Source of the DNA: Branchiostoma floridae
Lineage: Eukaryota > Chordata > Leptocardii > Amphioxiformes > Branchiostomatidae
Length of the DNA: 60,000 nucleotides
Assembly (NCBI RefSeq): GCF_000003815.2
Contig: NC_049984.1
Span: 15,524,765 to 15,584,764 of the forward strand
Direction: 5' to 3'
Shown here in pieces: positions 40,601 to 50,489 of the stretch. A program made the translations under genes and the position numbers. The notes below the pieces were generated by a model. It made no database searches and had not been told where the DNA came from. It saw only the letters and a list, made by a program, of their open reading frames with translations. How positions within the stretch are numbered: position 1 is the first letter of the stretch; every line of letters starts with the position of its first letter.

Positions 40601-43600
40601 TGATGAAAGTATTTCTGGTGGCAAAATGAGTAATCTTGGGGATGGACCACATTTTGCCGGCAACCGAGAGCTGATTCCAGCCAAGAGTGGCCCCGGCAGC
40701 ACGATAGGTAGGAGATTAGCGGTGGGTTAATCCACTTCTGTAATTATATCTGATACCCTCCCGCCTGTGATAACATCTCAAGTGTAAATGGAGCTAATGC
40801 CTAATTCGATTTGACTGCATAAAAATGAAGATTTGGGGAAACCATTTCACCTTTCCCGCTCACATCAAGGGTAACCTTCAGGGAGAATTGCACGTTCAGG
40901 TTGATTATGAGTTATCAGCCCAGCACACACTATCCATGCAGAATCGGATGGCTACTTTTTTTTTCCTATGGCGCAGACTCAGTATGCCAAGCCAAAGAGG
41001 GGAATCGAAATGTTTCACCACGCCAGTTCAAGTTCACTTGACGATGTTCGTACAAGGCTTTTCATCCATGCTTGTGTCAGTTTTAATTACTGTACATAAA
41101 TATGCTTTGTCAGAATGTATTTAGAGATGCAAACATGCAAATTGATCATGATAATTGGTTTCCAGTTCATTTAGTCAATTGAGAAGCCAAAATATGATTC
41201 TTATTAATATTAGACGTTAACGGTAATTGTTACAACACTTCTCTGGGAAATATGCTTTGTTGTGTCATAATTACTATCAAAGGTGCTAAAATGCCTAACA
41301 ACAATCAGGATTTATTTCAATTGATGAATTCAATTGGGATTGAACCAATTAATGATTGTCGTTTGAAGGTACGCACTTCAGTATGGTAACTGTGTATAGA
41401 TTGTAATGATTTTGAAGGGTAAGGGTAAGACTATATATATGTGACAAAGGGAGAAAATCTTAGATTTCAAGCTGAACATCCTAGATGCTTAACCCACTTT
41501 TTAGGTATTGCAGTCATCCATATATGGGGATCCAGTCAGGTCATGTATTTAGCAATTGCAAATTTTCAATATTATAAATCGGTTTTGAAAAAAAAAACTT
41601 TCAGATATCTATACTGTCTGTCCAGTTAGCAAGGAAATGTCAACATTTACGCATGTTTCCAAGCAAAATTCTGAATTATTACTGGTTGAGTCTATATATA
41701 TTAATAGTCCTCACGATCAGTGTGCTTTTTTTCCAGCATTGATGTTTATGATTTTGGGAAAAAAGAGATGTCGTTTCAGTTCTCACTAAAACTGTAGCCT
41801 TGATGACACTCACCTGGCTTTGGAGTCTTGATACTTGGTGACAATTGAGTTTTAAAAAATAGAATAAAATCTAAAAGTAAAACCATCCTGCTCTGTTGCT
41901 TGTCCATCAACACTCTATAGGAAGTTGGAAGTGACAGTTTGGCAATACGACTTGCTCTGTTTGTTTTCCTGACAGTTTCTGATAATGCTAACAAGACACG
42001 TTTGTATACTACTACTAGCTACATGAATGGCCTTCTTCTGTTCAAAATCAGGCAAGGTGCTTGCAGTGTCAAATATGACATGCATGTTACAAGGCTTACA
42101 TGTAGTACAAGGCTTACATGTAGTCCACATGTTTAGTGACCACCAAAATTGCCATTTACACATAACTTTTGTCGCCTGAACATATTCTAAAAAAACGTAT
42201 AACGGGGACAGTAAAAACTGCCGTAGAAGACCACTCTGGAGACCATTGAAATCTGATCTATGCAGACAGGTGGTCACCATAGACAGGAATGTGTCAAATT
42301 AATGTGAAAATTACCAAAAGGGTGTCGACCAACTGTCCATATCATATGTGGAGGTGGTCATTTTTACGGGTTGGACTGTACTGTAGTCTGTAGTATATGA
42401 ATGGCCAGGTGGTTCTTAAATGTAGAGATGGCCAGGTGTTCGAGTACATCAAAGGCCAGGTGGTCGTGTACAGGTTTAACTGTATACTGTATTCAGTAAA
42501 TCAGTACTGGATCCATATAACTTTGTTGTGTAGATTAGCGGTAACAACTGCCTTAAATACTAACTTATATGTATCGTCTAACTATGTCACATACATCTGT
42601 TCAAAAAGCGTTGAAATACAATGTTCTTTCAGCTTTTTTTCAATGGCCGTACTGACTTTCAAAAACACAGCAGAAAGGCATCATATTACACACCGCTGTT
42701 GTGTTGATAAGAAAGTAAACTATGGCTAAAAACTGTGGTACAGTGTAATGATTATGATGTTCAACTGTCCCATGAAATATTGCAGTTAAGGTTTTATATC
42801 GAAGTTCGTGTGTCTGCGGTGAGCGATTACGCTATCTTCCTACTGTCCTCTTCTCTCTCTCACTTCGAAGTTCCCCTTTCAGAGCCATTATTCTCCATTG
42901 GGGTCTACTCATTTTCCACAAAGATATCACACTGTGACTTATTGAAATCTTCTCGTGGTGATATTTGCTGTCATTCCTTTCTCTCAAGAGTTACGGAGGC
43001 GAGCGTTTACCCCGCACTCCGAGCGCCGTAAGTTTGCGGCGTTCCGTAACACCCGTCTATTATCAATCCATCTGATGAGCTAGATGATGTGACAGGATAA
43101 TGGTACATGCAAAATGACTTATCCAAAAGAAGCTCCTCGGATTCACCACTGATCACCAGCAAAATGCAAGCACAAGGTGTCTTCATTGTGATAGCAGGTT
43201 CTACGTTCCAGTGATAAGGCTTGAGTTACTGGAGGGATGCCGACAAAGCGCCCGAAGTAGCTTATCTGGCAAAATCAGCCGCAGAGTCACATGACCTTCA
43301 TTAAGGAAAATGATAAGAGAGAATGTAATAAGTCATACTCTTAAAGATTGCGTTTAGTTTGCCTGCTTGGCAGTGGCTTTGACTAAAGCACATCATTCAT
43401 GCTTGTGGCTGTCATTATACTTTTCAGTCTCTTGGTACTTGGCAGATAGCAATGTGTTGCGCACATCAGTTTTGTTCAGTCGTGCTTTAATCTACCTGAT
43501 CAGGCGTTCCGAGAAAAGAAGATTACGGATGAAACATTTCTTAAGATGGGGACAATCAGCAACTTTCTTTCATCAAATTTCACTTTCGACTCAGAAAACC

Positions 43601-46600
43601 GTTGAAAGAAAAGGAACGAGCAGAAGACAATAACGCTTCACGCAAACCATCATAAACCATTAGGGAGTAGCACGGGTACATTTGTACATGTAACAGCAAT
43701 GAAGGGAAGATAACATTTTAAAATGTGCGGAATCGCTGGTGAGAAATGTGGCAATTACACATCAACTTTGAGCTGGGATCTGTTGTAGTGGGCAGCACAA
43801 GTGCCAGAGCTAACCTTGAGCCCGCACTTAGCGAAACGACAAACATCATACTTCTAACAAATAACTACTGTCATTAGAAAAGCTTCAGCCATAAAACTCC
43901 ATCCCTTGTACCTTGGACCCTACCCATTCAAAGATAACTGCGGTAAGGGTGGGGGGCAAGTATGGCAGAAGGATAGAAGCAACTCGCAAAAGCTATTTGT
44001 CAGTAGCTGCCTTACCTATCTGAAGCAGTCAGACTTCTACAAACTGCTGTTCTGTAAGTTACAATCTCTGACTTTTCTTCAAAAGAAGAGCCCAAACTTT
44101 GAAGAAAAATTAAGATATCTTTTTTAATGGCCAAACAGAAAAAAAAAATGACGAACAACATGTTGGCTGCAAAGGGACTTTAAGCAACTTAGCGAGGTGA
44201 TTTATGATCAAGTTGCAAAGTGGTTGAGGGTACATGAGTGGTACATGCTTTATTATATGCACAAGTCTTGGTATGCTTGTTGCTATAGAACTGCTTCTGA
44301 ATGTAGTCTTCAAAAAGTGTAGAGATGAGAATATGCATAACTGTACTGTTAAACAGTACTATACTTTTCATATCACTCCAGTACGAGTACATTACAAGTC
44401 AGTTAAACTACCAGTTTAAGTCCAGCACTCTGGATTACACTGTAATTTACAGTATAACAATAGAGGGCCTTTTATAGCCTGTGGCATACCTTTAATAGTC
44501 CCTCCTTCCTTATCCTTACTGGTACGGCCAAGGAGTAGAATTCTAGTACTGACAATTAATGACAAAAATTTTACTGCTTTAATCACCAGCATCATGTTTT
44601 CTGTATCTTAACAAAAGTCGTAAAACGCCGTGAGGAGGAATCTGGCCACATACCACAGGTAATCATTGGGGACGTCCCTATCAAAACCATTAATTAATTA
44701 CCTCCGGGTGTAGGTAACGCAGTGGAACTTATGATAATTTGGGAAGCGGAAATTGAATAAGGCTAAAATTTACTGCAGGTTGGAGGAACATCTATCATGG
44801 ATCCTCATTAAGAGATACCTCGACTTAAGTCATTCATCTGATGTCCACTTTAAGGCACAATGTCTTGTAGTATGGGGAGAATATGACTTCAAGATTAATT
44901 ATACTTCGAAACTGAGCAAACTTTTGATGCACCATTGCCTCTTCATTTTCGGAAGGAGTTATTACCACAACTTAATATAATGTTTATATGAGCTGTTCTT
45001 TGAAGAAATAATGAAGAATTTACTTTTGGGAATATTCCTCAACAAAAAGCAATCAAACTATACACTACATATAAAACTACAAAAAAGGAATTGAAACTTG
45101 CCCAATGTGTCATGCAGTTCTTGAGCAATGTTTCTAAAAAAATGGAAAAAAAAAATTATATGTCATGACTCATCAATTCCCTTGATATGAAAAAAACAAA
45201 CAATGGAATCTATTTTCTCTTTCTTTCCCTTAAGCTTATTCCAGCAGTAAGCGTATTTCATAGAACCACATACTCCAAATCCATTCCTCACTGAAGGGAT
45301 ATGTACTTTGTAACCAGTGGAGAGACATGTTGGGCAGATATTGGCTTTGTAGAACACTTACTGGCTTTAACTGTTAACTACTAACAAATAGCAATAATAC
45401 CAATGGATAAGTTGATATACCAAGTGAGTTAAAAGTGTTTATGATCCTTGTTTTGAGCATGTGATTGACTGATTTGACTCTGCATGGTATAAGATGGATT
45501 GTATGTATATCCAAGATGCCTCCAGCTTAATAGCCTTTAAGTTTTCTGTACCACCCATGTTGTTAATTTTCATCAGAGTCCATCATCTTAAGCTTACTGA
45601 AATATATTTTAATCAATTTCGTGTCATGTAGTTCAGATTTTTAAGGACGGAAGGGTTGAAATTCTTTTCCGTACCAACAAGAAAATTTTTGTCATGGGTC
45701 AAAGGGATAGGTCCTAGAGATGGCGCTAGCCAAGAAGTATTATTATACAGCATAGATTCATTGACACTACTGTAACACATATCTGCCCTGTTTGCTAGTA
45801 GGCATGCTGACAGCTTTGGCAGTGTAATATTAAAAAGCAAATATCAAAAACCTGTTCAGTCAATTGTGTTTGCTATATAACATTTGATCAAACAAGAGGA
45901 TAGTTTGAGAAAACAAGTTAGTCACACATTTATGGTCTTTTTTTCCTCAACCTGTTGCTTGCTTGCGATTATTTTAGTCACCTGTGAATTTCCTATCTTA
46001 AAAACTGTGTGTGATCCAACATTGTTGACGGTATCCAGGAAACAATAAACAACAGGTCCTGTAGTGAGGTATTTCAATCCTGGAACTAAACAGGTGTACA
46101 TCTAAGTCCTTTTTTTTGTTTTGATAATTAAAATCATTATCAATAACCAGCACCCTACAAACATAAATTGAATGCTCTTTTGACTTTTGGATCTGTACTT
46201 TTGAATGGTCCATTATATTTGAAGCTTTGTCTTTCAGCTTTGTATTTAACTAGGGTTATTTGTGGTAAATGTGGTTCTTTCTTTCCAATTCTACTCTCTG
46301 AACGAGTCCTTGAATGTGATATGAAAAGAAATTCAATATTAGAGACAGCATTTAGCAACCCTAAGGACAGCATCATTGATGCTTTATCAGTTCCCCCATC
46401 ACTTATCTGTCATCTTGTCACAAACACAATACCCCCTTGTCCCTAATGTTATGTCACCACCACCTCCACCCCTCTCCTCCCAATTGAATGTGTGGGGCCA
46501 CCACCTGCTTTGTTTCTGTGAGCCTTAGTGTTGCCACAGACAGCACTTCCTGAATTGTTGATACGCGGCAGATACCGTAGGCAACTGACGTCTTTTGGAT

Positions 46601-49600
46601 ATACAGGAGTTGAAAGGCCAAGCTGCCATTGGAAGGCCAGAGATAGGCCATCAGTGAGTGCTGCCCTATGGAGGCCCTGTGCCATGGTAACAAAATGGCC
46701 CTTATCTGTGTTGACTCCTAATGATAAAGTTGACAAAACAAGGTGGCTGACGCCCCTTTATAGTTCGGGCCCTGCTTCCACGAATCTTAACATTCCGCAC
46801 TTGTTCGGAGTGACGAATTAGTCGGGAGAGAGATTTGATTTGAACTCTCCCAAACAACTGTTTCCAACGTGTTTGCTTTTAAACGTGAGAAAAATTCCAT
46901 CTGGAATTTTACCCCGCAATCTATGGAGCATATCAAGCCAACAGCTGTGTTATCGTGGCATGTTAAGGTTCCACCATTCAAACACCCAGGCACGAGAGAA
47001 AATAGCCATACCATAAACTTAGGTTATCTGCCCGGCCCTTTCCTTGTGTAGTCTAAGTAGTTTTTGCACCAAGGGACCCAGCCTTAAAACTTCATTCCAA
47101 AGTCAAACAAGCAATCATTCATCGAGATGCTGATGTGATAAGGACAATCTTATTGATCTGCCAAATTACCACAGGTGAACTTGGCCTTTTCTCCTATTGT
47201 AGCAGAACATTAGCCTTGAAGGTGTACAGGGATATATCCTTTCACACCGCCGTACAATATTCCCCCACAAATTCGCAGAAAAAGTTGCCATTTTGCTACA
47301 GCTATTTGGCGCTGGCCGATAATGCCGTGGCACAGGTTGGATTTATTGCGCCGAGATGAAGTGATATGATTCATACAACAATGCAGACACATTTTACCTT
47401 ATCTGGGCTTTTTATCAAAAGGCACAGAGCAACATTTGGAAACAGGGAGTCTGCAGAGGCACTATTTATCTTCCACTATCAAGGCTTCACCGCTAATCTG
47501 CCACGCTCTGGCCAAGAATCCTGTTTATCACATTTTTGTAAAATCATGGATGATTATCTGGAAAGTGGATTGAAGGCTTGGAATGCAAATTGAATACCAA
47601 GCAACCTGATAGCCTATCTTATTTATTAATATTACCTTCATTATCATCTGTATCTGCCGGCAGATCTGGGCAAATGGAAAGGCTCAACTTTTATTTATCA
47701 TGTGAGAGTGGGGACAAGAGGCCGGGGCCAGGTGGAGTGGTAAATGCAGTGCAACCACTTTGCCCTGTCTTAAAGCACTCCTACAAGGCTCGGAGGATTC
47801 CACAGCCCTCCGGCACCTGGAAGTAGAATGTACAGCATATGTCATGAAGCGTAGGCCGCCCGCACGCCCTTCTTCTGAAAGAAAAATTCAGAGGATTATT
47901 TCTTTTAATCCTAATTGTTGTTTTTATAACAAGTGGGATGATTGGAAATGCATAATTATCCATAACATTTAAAATGCAAATACCTATCCCTACATGTAAG
48001 CAGACCTTGTGATGATAAATTTTTTCTAACAAGACAGATCTTTCAATAGGGTACATTACCTTCCACCATATTTAATTTGCTAGAGAAACATAACAATTAC
48101 CATCCAAAGCAATAACTTAGCTACATGCTATAAAGACACAAGGACATGGAGCTATTGATACACAGACTTCCACGCTTTTCTGATTACTTGTTTATTACAT
48201 ACTGTTAGGTTTGATGTACATGTAGTTTTAAGGTAAAATCACCAGATGGAATATGTCAATATTTGATAAAACCTTTTTCAAAAGAAAGTGTCTCTGTCAG
48301 TGACTGAAAATGATAGGCATGTATAATCTTTTATCTCGTTCGCAGATGGGTTTCTCGGATCCATAGATTCTAGGGAAAAAGACAGCAACATTCGTTACAG
48401 AGATAAGATAAAGTTTTATAGTTTTATCTAGAACACACAATAACAACCAGCTTTTCATACATCTATCAAAGAGAGACACATCCTTCTAATTTTTGTCTCA
48501 AGTTCGAAAGAGTCATAAGATAGAAAGACAAGACTCAGTTCAAGTAAAGTTGCACAAGTGCAAAATAGGTTATTGATACAGCTTAAACAATGGAAACTTT
48601 TTCATTGTCTAATATGATCCAACAATGATCCAAAATGTTTATATGAGTTTTTCTCCTTCAAACAAAAAGTTTCACAAATAAAAAAGGTAATCGATACGGC
48701 AAAAAGGATTTTGATACCTTTGACTGCAGACACATATTCACTGTCTAAAATAATCCAACAATGATCAAAAATGTAAATGAAAGTATTTTCTTCATCAGAG
48801 TTAACGAAAAGTGAAAAATAGGTCATTGATATGGCAAAACAGATTTTATTAGCTCAGACAATGGACATATTTTCATTGTCTTATATATAATCCAACAATG
48901 ACTGCAGTGCTGAAGTCATCACCCTCAGTACAGAACCTTTCTCTCTGGCCATTTGCTGCACAGTGTAGGCCAACTCATCACCTGGCAACACAATCACATG
49001 AGATAATCACACTGATAGAGCTACAATGTATGGCAGGAGCTCCCGCCTGCAACAAGGGCACTGAAAAACAGCCCAAAAGGACATAAAAGAGGCGTTTCAA
49101 ACATAGGGACTAGGGCCGGGCCATTAGTGGTTTGTGCTAACCAGATCGGAACAAAATGCTTATTGAACTGACCGTGATAGATAAATTAGCAATTACCGGG
49201 GCAATAAAGTCATTGGAATAATTAATTCTAGCCGTGATAGGGGCTTTAATACCAATCTTTTCACAGAGCAGGTGTCAAAATCGTGTTGTCGGAGGCTTTG
49301 TCGAAAAAAAAAGGCAGGGTTTGTGACCAAAAAAATAGCTGTTTGAGCCGGCTTGATGGTAGGGCAACCTACTTGGGGCCTCCGCTGTAAACATAGCGAT
49401 AAGACATGAGGTACGGAGTCATATCCGCCCTTATCTCATAATGGATCGTGCAGGCTTATCAAGTCTCACATCTATAGACAACAGCAGCAGCACATTGCCC
49501 AGGCACCATGCAGGCTGCCGCCCCCAGGCGCGGGGTAAAAGCCGCGGCAGCACAGCCAACTTCCCCTGGATAAAACGGGCGTCGTCGGGACGCTACGCTG

Positions 49601-50286
49601 CACGGATCTTGCCGATAAGGGCGACAGAAATGCTCGGTGGAAAGGAAGAGCCATGCCCAAACCTTTTCTCGTCTCCGCCACTTTCCCGAGATATGTTTGC
49701 GATGTTGATGTAGAGATAGGCCTATCAGTCTGGCAGCTGCAGCGAGCCGTGCTCGGTACGTGTCTCCAGCGCGACTGGCCTACGACGTGAGCGGCCTCAC
49801 ACCCCGAGGTTGCCCGCCCGAGGCACGCGGCTAGCGCCCGGGGTACGTCTCTGGGTCCCCCACACTTTCTCAAGACAACTTGAGAAGTCTTGAAGTTGCG
49901 AACTTAACGGTGCAAGGCGCGCCGTGCCCCCTGTATCACCCGGACACGCATGGATCAAAACATTGATAGCTCTGCGTTCATGTTAGCATTTCTACTTTAA
50001 ACCGGCGTCTTTCACTCGGAAACTTAGACAGTATCAATTGTTGATAGCTTATAAGAAAACTCTGAGAGAAAACTGAGAACGACAACAAGGCAAAATAAAG
50101 TTCAGGCAAACTTTAAGCTGTGAAGGCCGCCGGCAGACCTGACGCAAAGTGACATCACTACTACTCTGCAGACGACACTCTCACCACAGCGCGAGTTTTC
50201 CTGCTTCTGTCACTCACAGAGAACGCAAAAGGAGTGGAAGACTTACGCTTAAGATGCTTTGGGTTGCGCTGTTTCCTTCGAGACAT
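16689..50286 (-). CDS. ZFPM: Friend of GATA (FOG / ZFPM) transcriptional cofactor, complete, seven coding exons, 1218 aa
   Basis: Exons (minus strand): 50247-50286, 26231-26409, 24405-24522, 22966-23144, 21857-21988, 21151-21220 and 16689-19627. Phases agree throughout and sum to 1219 codons including the stop. Domain order: the NuRD-recruiting MSRRKQRNPKHLKR motif at residues 1-14; a PR (SET-like) domain at about residues 50-140 (GMRWGPYGGVVIG, SHWLLMLPP, NTTICTQDGSIWCVV); five C2HC fingers at about 253-274, 577-598, 686-707, 898-919 and 1187-1208; C2H2 fingers at about 300, 324, 383, 411, 513, 1000 and 1028; and a PIDLR CtBP-type motif at 873-877. The carboxy end, STFIAHKKFYCASHAGENIV, is diagnostic for FOG. 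From the family, C2HC fingers bind the GATA-factor N-finger and the protein acts as co-repressor or co-activator in the nucleus. Length is close to human ZFPM2 and fly u-shaped. It is a single gene here; paralogue numbering is not applicable. Confidence 0.97.
21151..21220 (-). CDS. ZFPM: FOG exon 6
   Basis: Seventy bases between CATGCATAG and CAG/GTAGTA, reading NTSDGPDNDISPGTSLIQAG. It enters in phase 0 and leaves in phase 1, matching the next exon (GGAAAATG). It is an acidic, low-complexity linker between the PR domain and finger 1. Support comes from phase and coding sense, not from a conserved motif. Confidence 0.75.
21857..21988 (-). CDS. ZFPM: FOG exon 5, acidic linker
   Basis: A 132-base phase-0 exon. 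The acceptor is TCTTTGTAACAAG and the donor AAG/GTCAGT. It encodes a Ser/Asp/Asn-rich linker with NLDTDDNKGSDDNIDETP. There is no conserved domain. Because it is a multiple of three, it could be skipped without shifting frame. Confidence 0.75.
22966..23144 (-). CDS. ZFPM: FOG exon 4, end of PR domain
   Basis: Encodes DGSIWCVVTRTVAPGEALQV, equivalent to the final strand of the FOG PR domain (vertebrate form ALWCRVTKPVPAGG), then an acidic tail with EEADQDVLEDQDM. Acceptor TCCATCAG, donor CAA/GTAAAG. A 179-base exon in phase with its neighbours. Confidence 0.92.
23180..23420 (+). mobile_element. tRNA-derived SINE-like element in FOG intron 3
   Basis: TAGCTCAACTGGTAGC at 23200-23215 is a near-consensus A box (D-arm). 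GGTTCATCTC at 23276-23285 is a B-box-like word. The sequence then continues GGGGCTGCACCCGTC and ACACAATAAAGGGGAG. No complete cloverleaf can be drawn, so a SINE is likelier than a tRNA gene. Confidence 0.5.
23552..23936. mobile_element. MITE-like element with about 30 bp terminal inverted repeats
   Basis: The left end CTAGGAAAAAATGTTGTGTT then TCCTGTTTCA is inverted at the right end (TGAAACAGGAAACACAAC, then TTCCTAGG). Just inside each end the phrase ATAGGGTCGGC occurs, but here in direct orientation. Total size is about 385 bp. No protein is encoded. It lies in FOG intron 3. Confidence 0.75.
24405..24522 (-). CDS. ZFPM: FOG exon 3, PR domain core
   Basis: Encodes VPCDEGEGFTVVLGDPSHWL then LMLPPASSSGEHNTTICTQ. 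The pattern W-L-x-x-L-P-P-A, then N-T/A-x-I, is the core of the FOG PR domain. The acceptor CCTCTCAG leaves only phase 0 open (the other frames stop at once), which fixes the donor of exon 2. Donor CAGG/GTAGGT, phase 1. Confidence 0.93.
25019..25640. repeat. Scattered TTCAGCACCAAGGACAGT repeats and a dispersed element
   Basis: The word TTCAGCACCAAGGACAGT occurs at about 25026, 25171 and 25613. A related TCAGTACCAAGGACAGCC lies at 12765. Between them, 25170-25420 is a copy of the CATTGGTCAAACT family also seen at 4920 and 12080. This is repeat-derived intron sequence of FOG, not coding. Confidence 0.6.
25990..26100 (-). mobile_element. tRNA-derived SINE-like relic
   Basis: On the minus strand, GGGTTTGAATCCCC resembles a B box and is followed by sequence like that at 7000-7175. 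It is short and incomplete, and lies in FOG intron 2. Confidence 0.4.
26231..26409 (-). CDS. ZFPM: FOG exon 2, start of PR domain
   Basis: The acceptor TTTTTACAG joins exon 1 in phase to give LKRTFTEAFDNSGS, then SLTAREELPDGMRWGPYGGV and GGEEKDPQKGLK. The LPxGxxWGP pattern is a PR-domain hallmark. The donor used here is AAG/GTTGGA (weak), chosen because exon 3 is open only in phase 0. A stronger-looking donor, GACG/GTATGAG at 26302, would shift frame and stop within exon 3. Confidence 0.88.
27165..27365. repeat. Low-complexity AAATTTCGAAATT tract (left arm)
   Basis: About 200 bp of reiterated AAATTTCGAAATTTT and AAAATTTTTTGGGAAAATTT words, themselves self-complementary. The mirror copy is at 37990-38165. 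Short ORFs here (FEIFLVGTRKFQNFS) reflect the repeat, not a protein. Confidence 0.8.
28951..29279. mobile_element. TTAA-flanked MITE nested in left arm
   Basis: Terminal inverted repeats start GGCCGGGGCACAATCCGCCG and end with the inverse (CGACGGGTTGTGCCCCGGCC). Both sides are bordered by TTAA (28947-28950 and 29280-29283), the target duplication typical of piggyBac- and Kolobok-type transposition. It is 329 bp and rich in TACGTGC/GCACGTA words, with no transposase. Confidence 0.88.
30860..31045 (+). mobile_element. tRNA-derived SINE-like element (left arm)
   Basis: GAGTTCGATTCCAGGG at 30926-30941 is a near-perfect B box. Downstream, GGAAGGGACATTAAACGGGG resembles the post-tRNA segment common to many invertebrate SINEs. 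The mirrored copy is at about 33865-34045. It was therefore present before, or copied with, formation of the inverted repeat. Confidence 0.6.
32561..32686. repeat. Imperfect hairpin in the spacer of the giant inverted repeat
   Basis: A nested imperfect palindrome centred near 32617. The stem elements in order are CACCCGCC, GGCCC, ACCAGCTGG and ACTATCGCTT, then TCTCCCGGAGA at the loop, with complements AAGCGATAGT, CCAGCTGGT and GGCGGGTG. It is much more GC-rich than its surroundings. It does not coincide exactly with the midpoint of the arms. Confidence 0.8.
33341..33544 (+). repeat. 64 bp tandem triplication in right arm only
   Basis: Three nearly identical units beginning CTTCCTTTGGTCATCTCC and ending GTTCTAGTCTGTCA. 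The third has a small internal GTTGGGTCC insertion. The left arm has this unit once (31332-31395, inverted). Confidence 0.92.
35637..35960. mobile_element. TTAA-flanked MITE nested in right arm
   Basis: The mirror copy of the element at 28951-29279, 324 bp, with TTAA at 35633-35636 and 35961-35964. Small indels distinguish the two copies. Since both arms carry it at the same place, insertion preceded arm duplication or was copied between arms. Confidence 0.88.
36718..37269. mobile_element. Insertion with 14 bp inverted ends, right arm only
   Basis: ATTATCATATAGCC (36718-36731) is inverted at 37256-37269. Inside, a GC-rich motif containing ATCGACACC and GGTGTCGAT is repeated three times around 36838-36915, itself partly palindromic. 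There are also several ACCAATCA/TGATTGG words. It is absent from the left arm, where TTATACTT runs directly into CACAATAT. Confidence 0.7.
37278..37441. mobile_element. TTAA-flanked near-perfect hairpin element, right arm only
   Basis: TTAA (37274-37277), then TGACCCGCC, and about 60 bp of stem including GGTGTCATAACGCCTGGTCC and TTTGCTATAACCACC. A loop with ACCTCGTTCGTTTCGCTCAC follows, then the exact inverse stem ending GGCGGGTCA and TTAA (37442-37445). It is 164 bp and would fold into an almost perfect hairpin RNA. Confidence 0.9.
40550..41400. other. Repeat-poor intronic stretch, possible regulatory element
   Basis: No ORF and no visible repeat. Words such as GCAAATTGATCATGATAATT, TTAATATTAGACG, ATCAAAGG (TCF-like) and AACCAATTAATGATTG are dense around 41120-41360. 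This composition is typical of conserved intronic enhancers of developmental genes, but conservation cannot be tested here. Confidence 0.35.
42075..42490. repeat. Degenerate repeats: ACAAGGCTTACATGTAGT and GGCCAGGTGGTC
   Basis: ACAAGGCTTACATGTAGT occurs twice in tandem at about 42090-42125. From 42170 to 42490 the words AGGTGGTC, GACCACTC and GGCCAGGTGGT recur in both orientations. Mobile-element debris is likely; no protein is encoded. Confidence 0.5.
48541..48905. repeat. Three-copy degenerate tandem repeat (about 125-130 bp unit)
   Basis: Each unit contains AAATAGGTTATTGATA or a variant, an A-rich segment, then TTCATTGTCTAATATGATCC or a variant and AACAATGATC. Copies lie at about 48555-48640, 48680-48775 and 48815-48905. 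The divergence between units suggests an old array. Confidence 0.65.
49170..49625. promoter_or_regulatory. Cluster of GATA-factor sites just inside FOG intron 1
   Basis: AGATAA (about 49178), GATAAG (49398-49403), CTTATCT (49430-49436), CTTATC (49454-49459) and GATAAG (49614-49619) fall within 450 bp, 0.6-1.1 kb downstream of the first FOG donor. The stretch is repeat-poor and becomes GC-rich to the right. A GATA-responsive enhancer is inferred only from the motifs. Confidence 0.4.
50247..50286 (-). CDS. ZFPM: FOG exon 1: start codon and NuRD-binding motif
   Basis: ATG at 50286 in the context CAACAACATGTCT, reading MSRRKQRNPKHLK with donor AAGC/GTAAGT. This N-terminal MSRRKQ-x-P motif is shared by FOG, SALL and BCL11 proteins and recruits the NuRD complex through RBBP4/7. 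The leftover base joins in phase to the GT of exon 2 to give LKRTF, parallel to vertebrate FOG1 (IKRSL). Confidence 0.95.
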
Positions 50287-50480
50287 GTTGTTGGAGTGTG
50301 GTAGTGTGTGACGAGGACCGAACGGGACGAGAAGACGGGACTGCCCCGGACCAGGTTCACACTAAGCGCGCTTGCCGCTCTCTGCCGGCCCGGTGCCTGG
50401 GCATGCGTGCTGTCGGTCTGGGCGCTACCATAACACCCGCTCTGGGGGGAAACTATTACAATTCTTGACGATAACATATT
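50287..50480 (-). promoter_or_regulatory. FOG 5' UTR and probable promoter
   Basis: CpG-rich sequence directly upstream of the FOG start, with GGCGCTACCATAACACCCGC, GCATGCGTGC and GCGCGCTTGCCGC stretches. CpG density drops sharply to AT-rich sequence beyond about 50460. No TATA box is evident. The exact transcription start is unknown. Confidence 0.5.
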
Positions 50481-50489
50481 CAATTTAAA

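Larger units (their letters stand above)
26410..50246 (-). other. FOG intron 1 (23.8 kb)
   Basis: Everything between FOG exons 1 and 2. It contains the giant inverted repeat (27006-38334), several smaller repeats, and repeat-poor stretches (about 40550-41400, 43100-45000, 46150-48000 and 49100-49900) in which homeobox-like TAATTA words and GATA sites are common. I found no convincing exon inside it. Confidence 0.85.
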
